Assembly (NCBI GenBank): GCA_903823665.1
Contig: CAIJTR010000147.1
Coordinates: 1 to 55,469 of the forward strand
Origin: an uncultured Rhodospirillales bacterium
GTDB taxonomy: Bacteria; Pseudomonadota; Alphaproteobacteria; Acetobacterales; Acetobacteraceae
DNA: 55,469 nt
Reading direction: 5' to 3'
How positions within the stretch are numbered: position 1 is the stretch's first letter; each line of letters starts with the position of its first letter. Positions 24,130 through 33,532 of the stretch are shown in pieces. The position numbers and the translations under genes were made by a program. Below the pieces are notes generated by a model. The model was not told the DNA's origin and ran no database searches. It was given only the letters and a program-made list of their open reading frames with translations.

Positions 24130-25341
24130 ATGGATTACGAAGCGTTCTTCGGCAAGCATCTCGACGGCCTGAAGCGCGAGGGCAATTACCGCGTGTTCGC
24201 CGATCTGGAGCGCAAGCGTGGTAACTTCCCCAAAGCCACCCGCCACGGCCCGCGCGGCCAGTCAGAAGTCACCGTCTGGTGCTCGAATGACTATCTCGGT
24301 ATGGGCCAGCACCCCGATGTGCTGAATGCCATGCATGCGGCGCTGGACGCATGCGGTGCCGGGGCCGGCGGCACCCGCAACATCTCCGGCACCAACCACC
24401 ACCATATTCTGCTGGAACAGGAACTGGCCGAACTGCACGGCAAGGAGGCAGCCCTGCTGTTCAACTCCGGCTACATGTCGAACTGGGCCACCCTCTCCAC
24501 CCTGGCCTCGCGCCTGCCCAACTGCGTCATCCTGTCAGACGCGCTGAACCATGCCTCCATGATCGAGGGCATTCGTCACAGCCGCGCCGAGACTGTGGTC
24601 TGGAAGCACAACGACCTCGCCGACCTCGAAGCAAAGCTTGCCGCCGTCGCCCCCGGCCGCGCCAAGCTGATCGCGTTTGAGAGCGTCTATTCCATGGACG
24701 GCGACATTTCGCCGATGAAGGAAATCTGCGACCTCGCCGACAAATACCACGCACTCACCTACCTCGATGAAGTCCACGCCGTCGGCATGTATGGCGAGCA
24801 CGGCGGCGGCATTTCGGAGCGTGAGGGCCTCGCCCACCGCATCGACGTGATCGAGGGCACGCTGGCCAAGGCATTCGGCGTCGTCGGCGGCTACATCGCA
24901 GGCTCGGCCGCCATGTGCGACTTCGTGCGCAGCTTCTCCTCGGGCTTCATCTTCTCCACCGCACTCCCGCCCGCCGTGGCCGCTGGGGCCGCCGCCGCCA
25001 TCCGTCACCTCAAGCAAAGCAACGCCGAGCGCCAGAAACAGCAGGAACAGGCCTCCAAGCTCCGCCGGATGCTCGACAAAGCAGGCCTGCCGCATCTGAA
25101 CAACCCCAGCCACATCGTCCCGGTGATGGTCGGCGACCCCGTCCGCTGCAAGCAACTCAGCGACATCCTGCTCGACGAATACGGCGTCTATGTGCAGCCG
25201 ATCAACTACCCGACCGTGCCGCGCGGCACGGAGCGCCTACGCTTCACGCCTGGACCGATGCACAGCGATGCGGATTTGGAACACCTCGTCGAGTCGCTGT
25301 CCGCCATCTGGGTCGTGCTGGAGCTGCGCCGCGCCGCTTGA
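24130..25341 (+). CDS. hemA: 5-aminolevulinate synthase HemA
   Basis: A PLP enzyme condensing glycine and succinyl-CoA to ALA, the first tetrapyrrole step in alphaproteobacteria. The product is 403 aa. [11 protein letters not shown] and [15 protein letters not shown] lie in the first quarter, [12 protein letters not shown] carries the PLP-binding Asp and His, and Lys247 in [13 protein letters not shown] forms the Schiff base. GGAGG six bases before the ATG of MDYEAFF decides the start; a GTG at 24079, overlapping puhE, would add 17 residues. It is the last gene of the superoperon, so precursor supply is co-regulated with pigment synthesis. Two hairpins follow. Confidence 0.95.
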   Translation: MDYEAFFGKHLDGLKREGNYRVFADLERKRGNFPKATRHGPRGQSEVTVWCSNDYLGMGQHPDVLNAMHAALDACGAGAGGTRNISGTNHHHILLEQELAELHGKEAALLFNSGYMSNWATLSTLASRLPNCVILSDALNHASMIEGIRHSRAETVVWKHNDLADLEAKLAAVAPGRAKLIAFESVYSMDGDISPMKEICDLADKYHALTYLDEVHAVGMYGEHGGGISEREGLAHRIDVIEGTLAKAFGVVGGYIAGSAAMCDFVRSFSSGFIFSTALPPAVAAGAAAAIRHLKQSNAERQKQQEQASKLRRMLDKAGLPHLNNPSHIVPVMVGDPVRCKQLSDILLDEYGVYVQPINYPTVPRGTERLRFTPGPMHSDADLEHLVESLSAIWVVLELRRAA

Positions 25342-25364
25342 TGTCAACAAGGTTTGCATCAAGC
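25336..25364 (+). other. Hairpin straddling the hemA stop codon
   Basis: GCTTGATG (25336-25343) and CATCAAGC (25357-25364) form a perfect 8-bp stem with a 13-base loop that includes the TGA stop. No U-tract follows directly. It may protect the mRNA 3' end together with the terminator 22 bases downstream. Confidence 0.5.
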
Positions 25365-25386
25365 GTCTGATTTAAGTGACAAAAAG

Positions 25387-25418
25387 CGCCAACGAACACT
25401 GCTTCGTTGGCGTTTTTT
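25387..25418 (+). terminator. Intrinsic terminator of the bchF-hemA superoperon
   Basis: CGCCAACGAA (25387-25396) pairs perfectly with TTCGTTGGCG (25403-25412) around a 6-base loop, followed by TTTTTT. It is preceded by an A-tract (25381-25385), so it could also work on the opposite strand. It separates the superoperon from the ppsR/bphP operon. Confidence 0.93.
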
Positions 25419-25511
25419 ATATCAATGACCTCATATTATTGTAGGCGGCGCAGATGGGACCGCAAAAATTGCCTGTATCCCAAGCATTTGTATCTTTTAT
25501 GTCCCGATGAG

Positions 25512-25547
25512 TTTACACTGCAAGTGTCAGCCAGCGCCACGCTGACG
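25512..25547. promoter_or_regulatory. Nested palindromes upstream of the second ppsR
   Basis: TTTACACTGCAAGTGTCAG (25512-25530) contains ACACT-GCA-AGTGT, and GTCAGC (25526-25531) pairs with GCTGAC (25541-25546). The halves TTTACA and TGTCAG are those of PpsR boxes but in the reverse order, so this is not a standard TGT-N12-ACA site. It lies 24 bases before the ATG and might be an operator for autoregulation; this is an inference from position. Confidence 0.4.
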
Positions 25548-25570
25548 AATCTTCCTGTATTGGAATCCTC

Positions 25571-26980
25571 ATGTCCGGCGTCACGACCTCGCAACCCGAC
25601 GTGACTTTGCTGCTCGATCTCGACGGCGTCATCCGCGGTGCCACGCTTGCAGATGGCCTGCCAGCTGATGGGCTGGAGGACTGGGTTGGCCGCGCCTGGG
25701 TTGATACGGTGGTCGATGGCGGCGGCGACAAAATCAAGCGTATGCTGCAGGACGCCCGCAACAGCGGCGTTTCCGCCTATCGCATGGTCACCCAGCGCTT
25801 CCCGAATGGCCTAGAGCTGCCGGTGGAATATTCCACCATCCGCCTCGGCGGAAAGGGCGGGCTGATCGCAATCGGCAAGAACCAGCAGACCGTGGCGGAG
25901 CTGCAAAACCGCCTTATCGCCGCCCAGCAGGCGCGAGAACAAGATTACTGGAAGCTGCGCGAGGTTGAAACCCGCTACCGCCTGCTGTTCGACACCTCCA
26001 ACGAAGCCGTGCTGCTCGTCCGCGCCGACGGGCTGAAGGTGGTCGAGGCCAATCTCGCAGCTCTGCGCACCCTCAGCTTGACGCCGGGCCAGGACATGCT
26101 GCCGGCACTGCCCTCAAACGAGCATGACATGTTCCGCACCATGCTGGCCCGCGTGCGGGAACAGGGTCGCGCGCCCGGCATCGTCGTCCATCTCGGTGAC
26201 ACGCGGGAGGCCTGGACAATGCGGGCCTCCATGCTCAACTCCGAGCCTGGCCACGTCTTCCTGCTTCAGCTTTTCCCGCTGCTGACCCCGCCTTTGGCCG
26301 ACCAGTCGGGCAACCTCGCACCGCACTCCCGCGGCAGCATGGTCCCGATGGATGACCTGCTGGAACGCCTGCCGGACGCCATGGTCGTGATCGACCGCGA
26401 GGGCACAATTCTGCGCACCAATGCGGCCTTCCTCGATCTTATCCAGGCAGGTCATGAGGCCTCCGTGCTGGGCGAGCGACTGGGCCGCTGGATGTCGCGC
26501 CCTGGTGCCGATCTTTCGGTGCTGCTTTCCACCATTCAGCGCCACCGCTTCATGCGGCTGTTCACCACCACGCTGCAGGCCGAACACGCCGGCGAAGTGG
26601 ATGTGGAAATTTCCGCGGCTGGCAACAAAGACGGCGCGCCGGATTTCGTGGCCCTGCTGATCCGCGATGTCTCTCGCCGGATGGCATCGCCCGCAGCCCT
26701 TGCGCCATCGCCTGGCACCGCCACTTCAGGGCAAGGCAACACGCTACTTGCAGCTTTGGGTGCGATGGCGGATCATCTTGGAAGATCGTCGCTGCCCACC
26801 CTCATCCGCGAAACGGTGAGCGTCGTTGAGAAATATTACATCGAGGCAGCCCTCGATGAAGCCGGCGGTAACCGGACGGCAACAGCGGAACTGCTCGGGC
26901 TGAGCAGACAGAGCCTTTACATGAAGCTTAATCGCTACGGCCTGGACACGGAATCACAGGCGGCAAATAAGGAAGACTAA
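25571..26980 (+). CDS. ppsR2: Second PpsR-type regulator, cysteine-free
   Basis: A paralog of the repressor at 7060-8511 with the same plan: an N-terminal PAS-like domain (~8-105, DWVGRAWVDT shared with the paralog), a Q-linker (QNRLIAAQQAREQDYW), two PAS domains (~132-240 and ~258-368) and a Fis-type HTH (NRTATAELLGLSRQSLYMKL). The 469-aa sequence contains no cysteine. Tyr423 in EKYYIEAAL replaces the redox Cys of the paralog (EKLCIEAAL). The bacteriophytochrome gene follows 43 bases downstream. In Rhodopseudomonas and Bradyrhizobium a PpsR encoded next to BphP is antagonised by far-red-light-activated BphP, so a light-gated, redox-insensitive repressor is the likely role. Confidence 0.94.
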   Translation: MSGVTTSQPDVTLLLDLDGVIRGATLADGLPADGLEDWVGRAWVDTVVDGGGDKIKRMLQDARNSGVSAYRMVTQRFPNGLELPVEYSTIRLGGKGGLIAIGKNQQTVAELQNRLIAAQQAREQDYWKLREVETRYRLLFDTSNEAVLLVRADGLKVVEANLAALRTLSLTPGQDMLPALPSNEHDMFRTMLARVREQGRAPGIVVHLGDTREAWTMRASMLNSEPGHVFLLQLFPLLTPPLADQSGNLAPHSRGSMVPMDDLLERLPDAMVVIDREGTILRTNAAFLDLIQAGHEASVLGERLGRWMSRPGADLSVLLSTIQRHRFMRLFTTTLQAEHAGEVDVEISAAGNKDGAPDFVALLIRDVSRRMASPAALAPSPGTATSGQGNTLLAALGAMADHLGRSSLPTLIRETVSVVEKYYIEAALDEAGGNRTATAELLGLSRQSLYMKLNRYGLDTESQAANKED

Positions 26981-27023
26981 TGATGTCAGCCATGCTCCGG
27001 GATACGATACGGGCCCGGAGTTG

Positions 27024-29198
27024 ATGCTACGTCATATGTCACTCTCGCCTGGGTTTGGTACCGCCACACTGGATAATTGTGAGCGTGAGCAGATCCATCT
27101 GGCAGGTTCCGTCCAGCCCCATGGCGCATTGCTCGTCTTAAGTGAGCCAGACATGCTGGTCGTCCAGACAAGCACAAACCTTGGCAGATTTATCCCACTC
27201 CCGCCGGCGTCACCACTCGGAATGACGCTCGCAAGCCTCGCCCCCACCCTGGCCAGCGCGATCGCCCCTCATCTTGGTGAGCCACTGGACAGCGTTTTGC
27301 TCGCAATCCGTTGCAAAACCTCAGACGGCAGTTTGCTGGATGCAATGATGCATCGCCCGCGCCCCGGCCTGCTGATCATCGAAATCGAACGCTCCGGTCC
27401 ACCGCTGGACCTCACGGGTCCCATTCAAACCTCGCTGAAATCCATCGTCGCCGCCGATACGCTCGCCGCCTTGTGTGACGAGACCGCGTGGATCTTCCGC
27501 GACCTCACCGGCTATGACCGCGTCATGGTCTATCGTTTCGACGAAGAAGGCCACGGCGCGGTCATCTCCGAGCAAAAACGCCCAGATCTGGAAGCCCTGC
27601 TCGGCAACCGCTACCCGGCCACCGACATCCCGCACATAGCCCGCAAGCTCTACGAACGTAACCGCGTGCGGGTATTGGTCGACGTCGCCTACACCCCCGT
27701 CCCTGTCCTGCCGCGACTGACGCCCTCGGGCGATGGCGAGGAGAGCGAATTGGACATGTCGCTGTGCGTGCTGCGCAGCACCTCGCCCATCCATTTGCAA
27801 TATCTCAAGAACATGGGCGTGGCCGCCACCCTTGTGGTGTCGCTCATGGTCGATGGTCGGCTTTGGGGGCTCATTTCCTGCCACCATTATTCAACACGCT
27901 CGCTGCATTTCGAAGCACGCGCCGTGTGCGAATTGCTGGCCGAGGCCGTTGCCACCCGCATTACCGCACTCGAAGGCTTCATCCAAAGCCAGGTCGAATT
28001 GTCCGTCCGCCGGATCGAGCAGCGCATCATCGAATCGATCAACCGCGACGGTGATTGGCGGACCTCCCTGTTCGACGGCTCCACCTCGCTGCTCACCCCG
28101 CTTGGAGCCTCTGGTGCCGCACTGCTGTTCGAGGGCCAGTGTCTCACCGTGGGAGACGTGCCCGGAACCCAGCGGCTGCGTGAAATCGCCGCTTGGCTCG
28201 ACAGTCATCCACACCGCGCCCAGGTCTATTCGACCACCGCACTGGGAACAGACGCCCCGCGCTTCCTGCCGATCGGAGATGTCGCCAGCGGTCTTCTCGC
28301 CACCATCGTGTCCAACACACCAGGCGAATACCTGCTCTGGTTCCGGCCGGAGCAGGTGCAAAACATCACCTGGGGCGGCAACCCGGCGGATGCGGTCATC
28401 GTGGGTGCGACGCCAGACGACCTCTCGCCCCGCCGCTCCTTCGCGCAATGGCACCAGCGCGTGCAAGGCACCGCACAGGCCTGGACCGCATCGGAAATCA
28501 CCGCAGCAAGGCTGATTGGTGAGACAGTGATGGATGTGGTGTTGCAGTTCCGTGCCGTCCGCCTGCTGATTGCCCAGGCCCAACTCGGCGAGGTTTCACG
28601 TCAGGTGGTTGATTCCGACCAGCCGGTGCTGATCGCCGATGAGAGCGGGCTGTTGTTGATGGTCAACCAGGCCTTCGACCAAATGTTGCCGCTGCAACGC
28701 CCACAGCTGGCGCATTTGGATGATCTGGCCGAGCTATTCTACGAATCCCGTGACGTCAGCCGCAGGCTCGCCGACCTGCGCACCACCCATCGCGCATGGC
28801 GGGGCGAGGTGCAGTTGCGTGCCGGTCAGGGGCCTGATCGCGCGCTGCTGGTGCGGGCAGACCCGGTGTTCTCAGCCCCCGAACGCGTGCTCGGCTACGT
28901 GTTGCTATTCACCGATCTCACGTCGCGCAAGCAGGCCGATCAGGCGCGGCGGCTATTTCAGGAGGATATCGCGCAAAGCCAGAGCACCGCAGGCGCGCGG
29001 CTGGACATGCGCGCCGGCATGGCGGCACAGAGCCTTCTGGCAACCGTGCTGGAAAACGCCCAGCTTGCCGCGCTAGAAATCACCGATGGCGGGGACACGG
29101 AGAACATGGGGCGGCGTCTCGAAAGTGTGCGTGCGTCAACGCGCCGCGCCGCCGAAATGCTTGACCGTCTTATCCGCCATGCGGGCCAACTCGACTGA
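27024..29198 (+). CDS. bphP: Bacteriophytochrome without histidine-kinase output
   Basis: A red/far-red photoreceptor of 724 aa. The N-terminal PAS domain carries the biliverdin-binding Cys19 in DNCEREQIHLAGSVQPHG. The GAF domain (~140-320) has RYPATDIPHIARKLY (the PASDIP equivalent) and SPIHLQYLKNMG with the chromophore-pocket His. The PHY domain (~330-520) has the tongue motif SPRRSF. A further PAS domain (~530-635) and a ~75-residue helical tail follow, with no H-box and no N/G ATP-binding boxes. This matches the PAS-helical output of R. palustris BphP1, which acts by binding PpsR2. The start is uncertain: TTG 27021, ATG 27024 or ATG 27036 all follow GGAG. Confidence 0.94.
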   Translation: MLRHMSLSPGFGTATLDNCEREQIHLAGSVQPHGALLVLSEPDMLVVQTSTNLGRFIPLPPASPLGMTLASLAPTLASAIAPHLGEPLDSVLLAIRCKTSDGSLLDAMMHRPRPGLLIIEIERSGPPLDLTGPIQTSLKSIVAADTLAALCDETAWIFRDLTGYDRVMVYRFDEEGHGAVISEQKRPDLEALLGNRYPATDIPHIARKLYERNRVRVLVDVAYTPVPVLPRLTPSGDGEESELDMSLCVLRSTSPIHLQYLKNMGVAATLVVSLMVDGRLWGLISCHHYSTRSLHFEARAVCELLAEAVATRITALEGFIQSQVELSVRRIEQRIIESINRDGDWRTSLFDGSTSLLTPLGASGAALLFEGQCLTVGDVPGTQRLREIAAWLDSHPHRAQVYSTTALGTDAPRFLPIGDVASGLLATIVSNTPGEYLLWFRPEQVQNITWGGNPADAVIVGATPDDLSPRRSFAQWHQRVQGTAQAWTASEITAARLIGETVMDVVLQFRAVRLLIAQAQLGEVSRQVVDSDQPVLIADESGLLLMVNQAFDQMLPLQRPQLAHLDDLAELFYESRDVSRRLADLRTTHRAWRGEVQLRAGQGPDRALLVRADPVFSAPERVLGYVLLFTDLTSRKQADQARRLFQEDIAQSQSTAGARLDMRAGMAAQSLLATVLENAQLAALEITDGGDTENMGRRLESVRASTRRAAEMLDRLIRHAGQLD

Positions 29199-29212
29199 CC
29201 GGGGCGGCCACA

Positions 29213-29860
29213 ATGCCTGACACGCCGCACGCCTACGGACTCCCAGCGCAGTTGCGCGCGGCCACGCATCGGCTGCATGTGCAAGCCGAGCGCACCGGTA
29301 TGATGGCGCGCATCTTCCACAAACAGGCCACGCGCCCAGGCTACGCGCTGCTGCTGCGCAACCTGCTGCCAGCCTATCAGGCGCTGGAAGCAGGACTTGA
29401 ACAGCACCGGCACACGCCCGGTGTGGGCCGATTTGCCCGCCCGGAAGCCTACCGCGCCGCCACATTGCTGGCCGATCTTGAAGCCTTGGGCGGCAACGCT
29501 CTGCCACTGCTCCCGTCCGGCCAGCTCTACGCCGATTGCGTCACCAGGGCGGCGCAAGGTGATGGTGCCGGCTTGATCGGCCACACCTACACCCGCACCC
29601 TCGGCGATCTCAGCGGCGGGCAGATCATGCCCCGCCTGCTTTCGAAATCGCTTGATCTGGGGGAGGCCGAACTCGGCTTCTATCGCTTTGCAGCAATTGA
29701 AGATATTGCACTCTACAAAGCCGGGTATCATGCCGATATCGAGCAGGCAGAGGCCGAAATCACCAACGCAGCGGTGGTGATCGAAGCAGCCGTGCTGGCC
29801 TTTGAAATGAATATTGCGGTCTCCGATGCGGTGGCCGCCTGGGATGCAGGAGCAGTTTAA
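29213..29860 (+). CDS. bphO: Heme oxygenase (biliverdin-forming)
   Basis: Opens heme to biliverdin IX-alpha, iron and CO, supplying the phytochrome chromophore. The product is 215 aa and all helical. The proximal-ligand region is [10 protein letters not shown] with His22, and the distal helix is [17 protein letters not shown], both typical of HmuO/BphO. It sits 14 bases after bphP and two bases before bchI, so biliverdin production is transcriptionally tied to both the photoreceptor and Mg-chelatase. The electron donor is not encoded nearby. Confidence 0.94.
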   Translation: MPDTPHAYGLPAQLRAATHRLHVQAERTGMMARIFHKQATRPGYALLLRNLLPAYQALEAGLEQHRHTPGVGRFARPEAYRAATLLADLEALGGNALPLLPSGQLYADCVTRAAQGDGAGLIGHTYTRTLGDLSGGQIMPRLLSKSLDLGEAELGFYRFAAIEDIALYKAGYHADIEQAEAEITNAAVVIEAAVLAFEMNIAVSDAVAAWDAGAV

Positions 29861-29862
29861 GC

Positions 29863-30888
29863 ATGGGTGTTGCCTTCCCGTTTTCCGCAATTGCCGGCCA
29901 GGACGAAATGAAGCGCGCCATCGTGGCCGTCGCTGTCGATCCCGGCATCGGCGGCGTGCTGGTCTTCGGTGATCGCGGCACCGGCAAATCCACCGCCATC
30001 CGCGCGCTGGCCGCCCTGCTGCCGGAAATCCGCGTTGTCGATGAATGCCGCTACCACTGCGATCCCGCTCTCGAAGTCCGCCTCTGCGCGGACTGCACCA
30101 CACGCCTCGCAAACGGCCCACTGCCCAGCCACATGACGCCCGTCGCCGTCGTCGATCTCCCGCTCGGTGCCAGCGAAGACCGCGTTGTCGGCGCACTCGA
30201 CCTTGAACGCGCCCTCTCGCGCGGCGAAAAGGCGTTCGAGCCGGGCCTGCTCGCCCGCGCCAATCGCGGCTTTCTCTATGTCGATGAAGTGAACCTGCTG
30301 GAAGACCACATCGTTGATCTCCTCATCGACGTCGCCGCGTCCGGTGAGAACGTGGTGGAGCGTGACGGCCTCAGCATCCGCCACCCCGCCCGCTTCGTCC
30401 TCGTCGGCAGTGGCAACCCGGAGGAGGGCGAGCTTCGCCCGCAATTGCTCGACCGGTTCGGCCTGTCCGTCGAGGTGAAAACCCCCACCGACCTCGCCAC
30501 CCGCATCGATATCGTCAAACGCCGCGACGCTTATGAGCGCGATCCTGAGGCCTTCATCGCCCGCTTCGCCGAGGCTGACGCCACCCTGCGCGCCGCCATC
30601 CTCGCCGGACGCGCCAAGCTCGGTCACGTCGAGGTGCCGGATGCCGTGCTCGAAAAGGCCTCGCGCTTGTGCATCGCGCTCGGCACCGACGGCCTGCGCG
30701 CCGAACTCACACTGATGCGCACCGCCCGCGCCACGGCAGCATTCGAGGGTGCCGATGTCGTGACGGACGCCCATCTCCGCCAGATCGCCGCCCCCGCCCT
30801 GCGCCACCGCCTGCGCCGCAACGTGCTCGATGACGCAGGCTCTACCGCGCGGGTTGATCGCGCAGTGGCGGAGCTTTTCGCCGCGTGA
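29863..30888 (+). CDS. bchI: Magnesium chelatase ATPase subunit I (BchI)
   Basis: An AAA+ motor of Mg-chelatase, 341 aa. Walker A is GDRGTGKS (36-43), Walker B is [10 protein letters not shown] with Asp141-Glu142, and [22 protein letters not shown] holds sensor 1 and the arginine finger. CRYHCDP and RLCADC give the Cys pairs common in BchI. AGGAG precedes the ATG. bchD overlaps its stop by four bases. Confidence 0.97.
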   Translation: MGVAFPFSAIAGQDEMKRAIVAVAVDPGIGGVLVFGDRGTGKSTAIRALAALLPEIRVVDECRYHCDPALEVRLCADCTTRLANGPLPSHMTPVAVVDLPLGASEDRVVGALDLERALSRGEKAFEPGLLARANRGFLYVDEVNLLEDHIVDLLIDVAASGENVVERDGLSIRHPARFVLVGSGNPEEGELRPQLLDRFGLSVEVKTPTDLATRIDIVKRRDAYERDPEAFIARFAEADATLRAAILAGRAKLGHVEVPDAVLEKASRLCIALGTDGLRAELTLMRTARATAAFEGADVVTDAHLRQIAAPALRHRLRRNVLDDAGSTARVDRAVAELFAA

Positions 30889-32642
30889 ACGATCCGTCTA
30901 CCGACGCGGCGCTGACGGCTCTGCTGTTCGCCGTCGATCCGGTGGGCCTCGGCGGCGTCTGTCTGCGCACTGGCCCCGGCCCAGGACGAGACGCCTTCGT
31001 CTCCCTCCTGCGCGCGTGCCTGACCGAGACCACCAAATTTCGCCGCCTGCCGCTCAACATCGCCGAAGGCCGCCTCCTCGGCGGGCTCGACATCGCGGCC
31101 ACGCTCCGTGCCGGCAAACCCATCGCCGAGCGCGGGCTGCTGGCGGAGGCCGATGGCGGCGTGGTGCTGATCGCCATGGCCGAACGCCTCCCCGTCAGCA
31201 CCGCAGCCCAACTCTGCGCCGCCATCGACACCGGCGAGATCATAACCGCGCGAGACGGTGTGGCCGCCCGCCAATCCGCCCGGCTCGGTTTCGTCGCGTT
31301 CGACGAGGGGGACGACGACGACGAACGTATGCCCCCCGCCCTGCGCGACCGCTTCGCCTTCCAGCCCGACCTCACCTCCGGCGTCGACACTGACGACCTG
31401 CCCTACGACATCGAAGCCGTGGCCCACGCCCGCGCATCCCTCGCCGAAGTAGACGTCAGCGACGACATCATCACCGCCATCTCCTCCACCACCATGGCGC
31501 TCGGCATCCTCTCGCTGCGCGCCCCTTTGCTCGCCGTCCGCGTCGCCCGCATCGCCGCGGCATTGGACGGGCGCACTCAAGCCACGATGCAGGACGCCGC
31601 CCTCGCCGCCCGCCTCGTCCTCGCACCGCGCGCCACCATCATCCCGCAAATGCCGCCGGAGGAGAGCGAGGAAGAGCCACCCCCGCCAGACCAGCCGCCC
31701 GAAAACGAACCGCCCGAGCCGCAGGACCAAAGCGAGCAAACCGAACAGAACGACCAGCCAATGGGTGACATCGTTCTGGAAGCCGCCGCCGCCGCCATTC
31801 CCGCAGGCCTCCTCGCCCAACTCAAAGCCGCCGAAGCAGCCCCCAAGCGCCAAAGTGCAGGCGGCAAAGCAGGCGCGCTCAAGAAATCCAGCAAGCGAGG
31901 CCGCCCCGCCGGTCTGCGCCGTGCCATGCCCGGCCCGAATGCCCGTCTCAACCTCGTCGAAACCCTGCGCGCCGCCGCCCCCTGGCAACGCCTCCGCCGC
32001 ACCGAGGGTGCCGACCCCGCCCGCGTGCAGGTCCGTGCCGACGACTTCCACATCACCCGCTTCAAACAGCGCAGCGAAACCACCACCATCTTCGCCGTGG
32101 ACGCCTCCGGTTCCGCCGCCGCCAACCGGCTCGCCGAAGCGAAAGGTGCCGTCGAACTCCTGCTCGCCGATTGCTACATCAGGCGGGACAACGTGGCCGT
32201 GATCGCCTTCCGCGGCAAAGGCTGCGAACTCCTGCTGCCCCCCACCCGCTCCCTCGTCCGCGCCAAACGCAGCCTGTCCGCACTCCCCGGCGGCGGCGGA
32301 ACACCCCTCGCAGCGGGGCTCGACGCCGCCGAGGATCTCGCCGAACTCGTCCAGCGCCGGGGCGGCACCCCCATCATCGTCGTCCTCACCGACGGCCGCG
32401 CCAACATCACACGGGACGGCAATGGCGGCAGAGCACAGGCCGAGCAGGAGGCCATGGCCGCCGCCACCCGCCTGCGCGCCTCCCAGCGCACCATCCTGCT
32501 GGTGGACACGTCACCCCGTCCGGCCCCACAGGCGCAGGCCTTCGCAAACGCCATGGCCGCCCGATATCTCCCGCTGCCCTACGTCGATCCCGGCCGGCTC
32601 AGCCGCGCCGTGCAAAACGTGACCCCGGCAAGGAGAGGCTGA
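30885..32642 (+). CDS. bchD: Magnesium chelatase subunit D (BchD)
   Basis: The bridging subunit of Mg-chelatase, 585 aa. It has an N-terminal AAA+-like domain without a working P-loop (GPGPGRD in its place), an acidic, Pro/Glu/Gln-rich linker (~257-290), and a C-terminal von Willebrand A domain with an intact MIDAS: DASGS at 406-410, Thr473 in GGTPL and Asp503 in LTDGRAN. The GTG start overlaps the bchI stop (GTGA). The bchI-D-O order is conserved in purple bacteria. Confidence 0.96.
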   Translation: MNDPSTDAALTALLFAVDPVGLGGVCLRTGPGPGRDAFVSLLRACLTETTKFRRLPLNIAEGRLLGGLDIAATLRAGKPIAERGLLAEADGGVVLIAMAERLPVSTAAQLCAAIDTGEIITARDGVAARQSARLGFVAFDEGDDDDERMPPALRDRFAFQPDLTSGVDTDDLPYDIEAVAHARASLAEVDVSDDIITAISSTTMALGILSLRAPLLAVRVARIAAALDGRTQATMQDAALAARLVLAPRATIIPQMPPEESEEEPPPPDQPPENEPPEPQDQSEQTEQNDQPMGDIVLEAAAAAIPAGLLAQLKAAEAAPKRQSAGGKAGALKKSSKRGRPAGLRRAMPGPNARLNLVETLRAAAPWQRLRRTEGADPARVQVRADDFHITRFKQRSETTTIFAVDASGSAAANRLAEAKGAVELLLADCYIRRDNVAVIAFRGKGCELLLPPTRSLVRAKRSLSALPGGGGTPLAAGLDAAEDLAELVQRRGGTPIIVVLTDGRANITRDGNGGRAQAEQEAMAAATRLRASQRTILLVDTSPRPAPQAQAFANAMAARYLPLPYVDPGRLSRAVQNVTPARRG

Positions 32643-33532
32643 TGCCAAGCACGCTCGACTGGAACAAGGACGGTGCTAACTGGCCGCACCGCAATACCAG
32701 CCGCTTCGTCACCGCTGCTGGCTTCAAATGGCATGTGCAGATCATGGGCACCGGCCCCACGCTGCTGCTGCTGCACGGCACCGGGGCGGCCACGCATTCC
32801 TGGCGCGGCATGATGAACGGCCTCGCCGAGCACTTCACCGTCATCTCACCCGACCTGCCCGGCCATGGTTTCACCGACACGCCGGGTGCGAGCCAGATGT
32901 CGCTGCCGGGCATGAGCCGCGCCGTGGGCCAGCTTCTCCGCAAGCTTGACGCCACGCCAGAGATCGCGGTCGGCCACTCCGCTGGGGCCGCCATCCTCGT
33001 CCGCATGTGTCTCGACGACATCATCGCGCCGCGCATGCTGATCAGCTTCAACGGTGCCATGCTGCCGTTGGCAAACATGCCGAACGAGCTCTTCGCCCCG
33101 CTCGCCAAGCTGATGGTCGCCATCCCGCTCGTCTCCCACATCGCCGCCCGCCAGGCCGGCTCCCCCAAGGCGCTGGACCGCCTGCTGCGCGGCACTGGCT
33201 CCACCATCGACGCCGAGGGCGTGGCACTCTACGCCCGCATCGTGGGCTCCCCCGGCCATGTCGCCGGAGCCCTCGCCATGATGGCAAACTGGAGCCTGCG
33301 CACCCTCGCGCGTGATCTCCGACGCCTCACCGTGCCGCTCACTCTCGTCACCGGCTCCGGCGACCGCACCATTCCCCCCATCGACGCCGCCCGCATCGCC
33401 ACGATGCTACCGTCCTCCCGCCTCATCTCAATGCCCGGCCTCGGCCATCTTGCACATGAGGAAAAGCCAGCCCGAGCCGTCGATATTGTCCTCGAAGCCG
33501 CCCGCGTCGCGGAGGCGTCATGCGTGATCTGA
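32642..33532 (+). CDS. bchO: Alpha/beta hydrolase BchO
   Basis: A 296-aa alpha/beta-hydrolase always linked to bchI/bchD in purple bacteria and implicated in the Mg-chelatase step; its substrate is unknown. The oxyanion region is LLLHGTGAATHSW, the nucleophile elbow is VGHSAGAA with Ser113, the acid is in TGSGDRTIPP and the catalytic His is in GLGHLAHEEKP. The start ATG shares one base with the bchD TGA; a longer in-frame reading into bchD is rejected. Confidence 0.94.
   Translation: MPSTLDWNKDGANWPHRNTSRFVTAAGFKWHVQIMGTGPTLLLLHGTGAATHSWRGMMNGLAEHFTVISPDLPGHGFTDTPGASQMSLPGMSRAVGQLLRKLDATPEIAVGHSAGAAILVRMCLDDIIAPRMLISFNGAMLPLANMPNELFAPLAKLMVAIPLVSHIAARQAGSPKALDRLLRGTGSTIDAEGVALYARIVGSPGHVAGALAMMANWSLRTLARDLRRLTVPLTLVTGSGDRTIPPIDAARIATMLPSSRLISMPGLGHLAHEEKPARAVDIVLEAARVAEASCVI

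Noticed and set aside
25342-25359. TGTCAACAAGGTTTGCAT just after hemA as a PpsR box
   Set aside because: Only the left half matches; the right half (TTGCAT vs TTTACA) does not, and the position is downstream of hemA and upstream of the terminator.
32171-32641. N-terminal extension of bchO into bchD
   Set aside because: It lies wholly inside bchD in another frame and is Arg/Pro-rich. BchO proteins start near MPSTLDW, and the ATG shares a base with the bchD stop.
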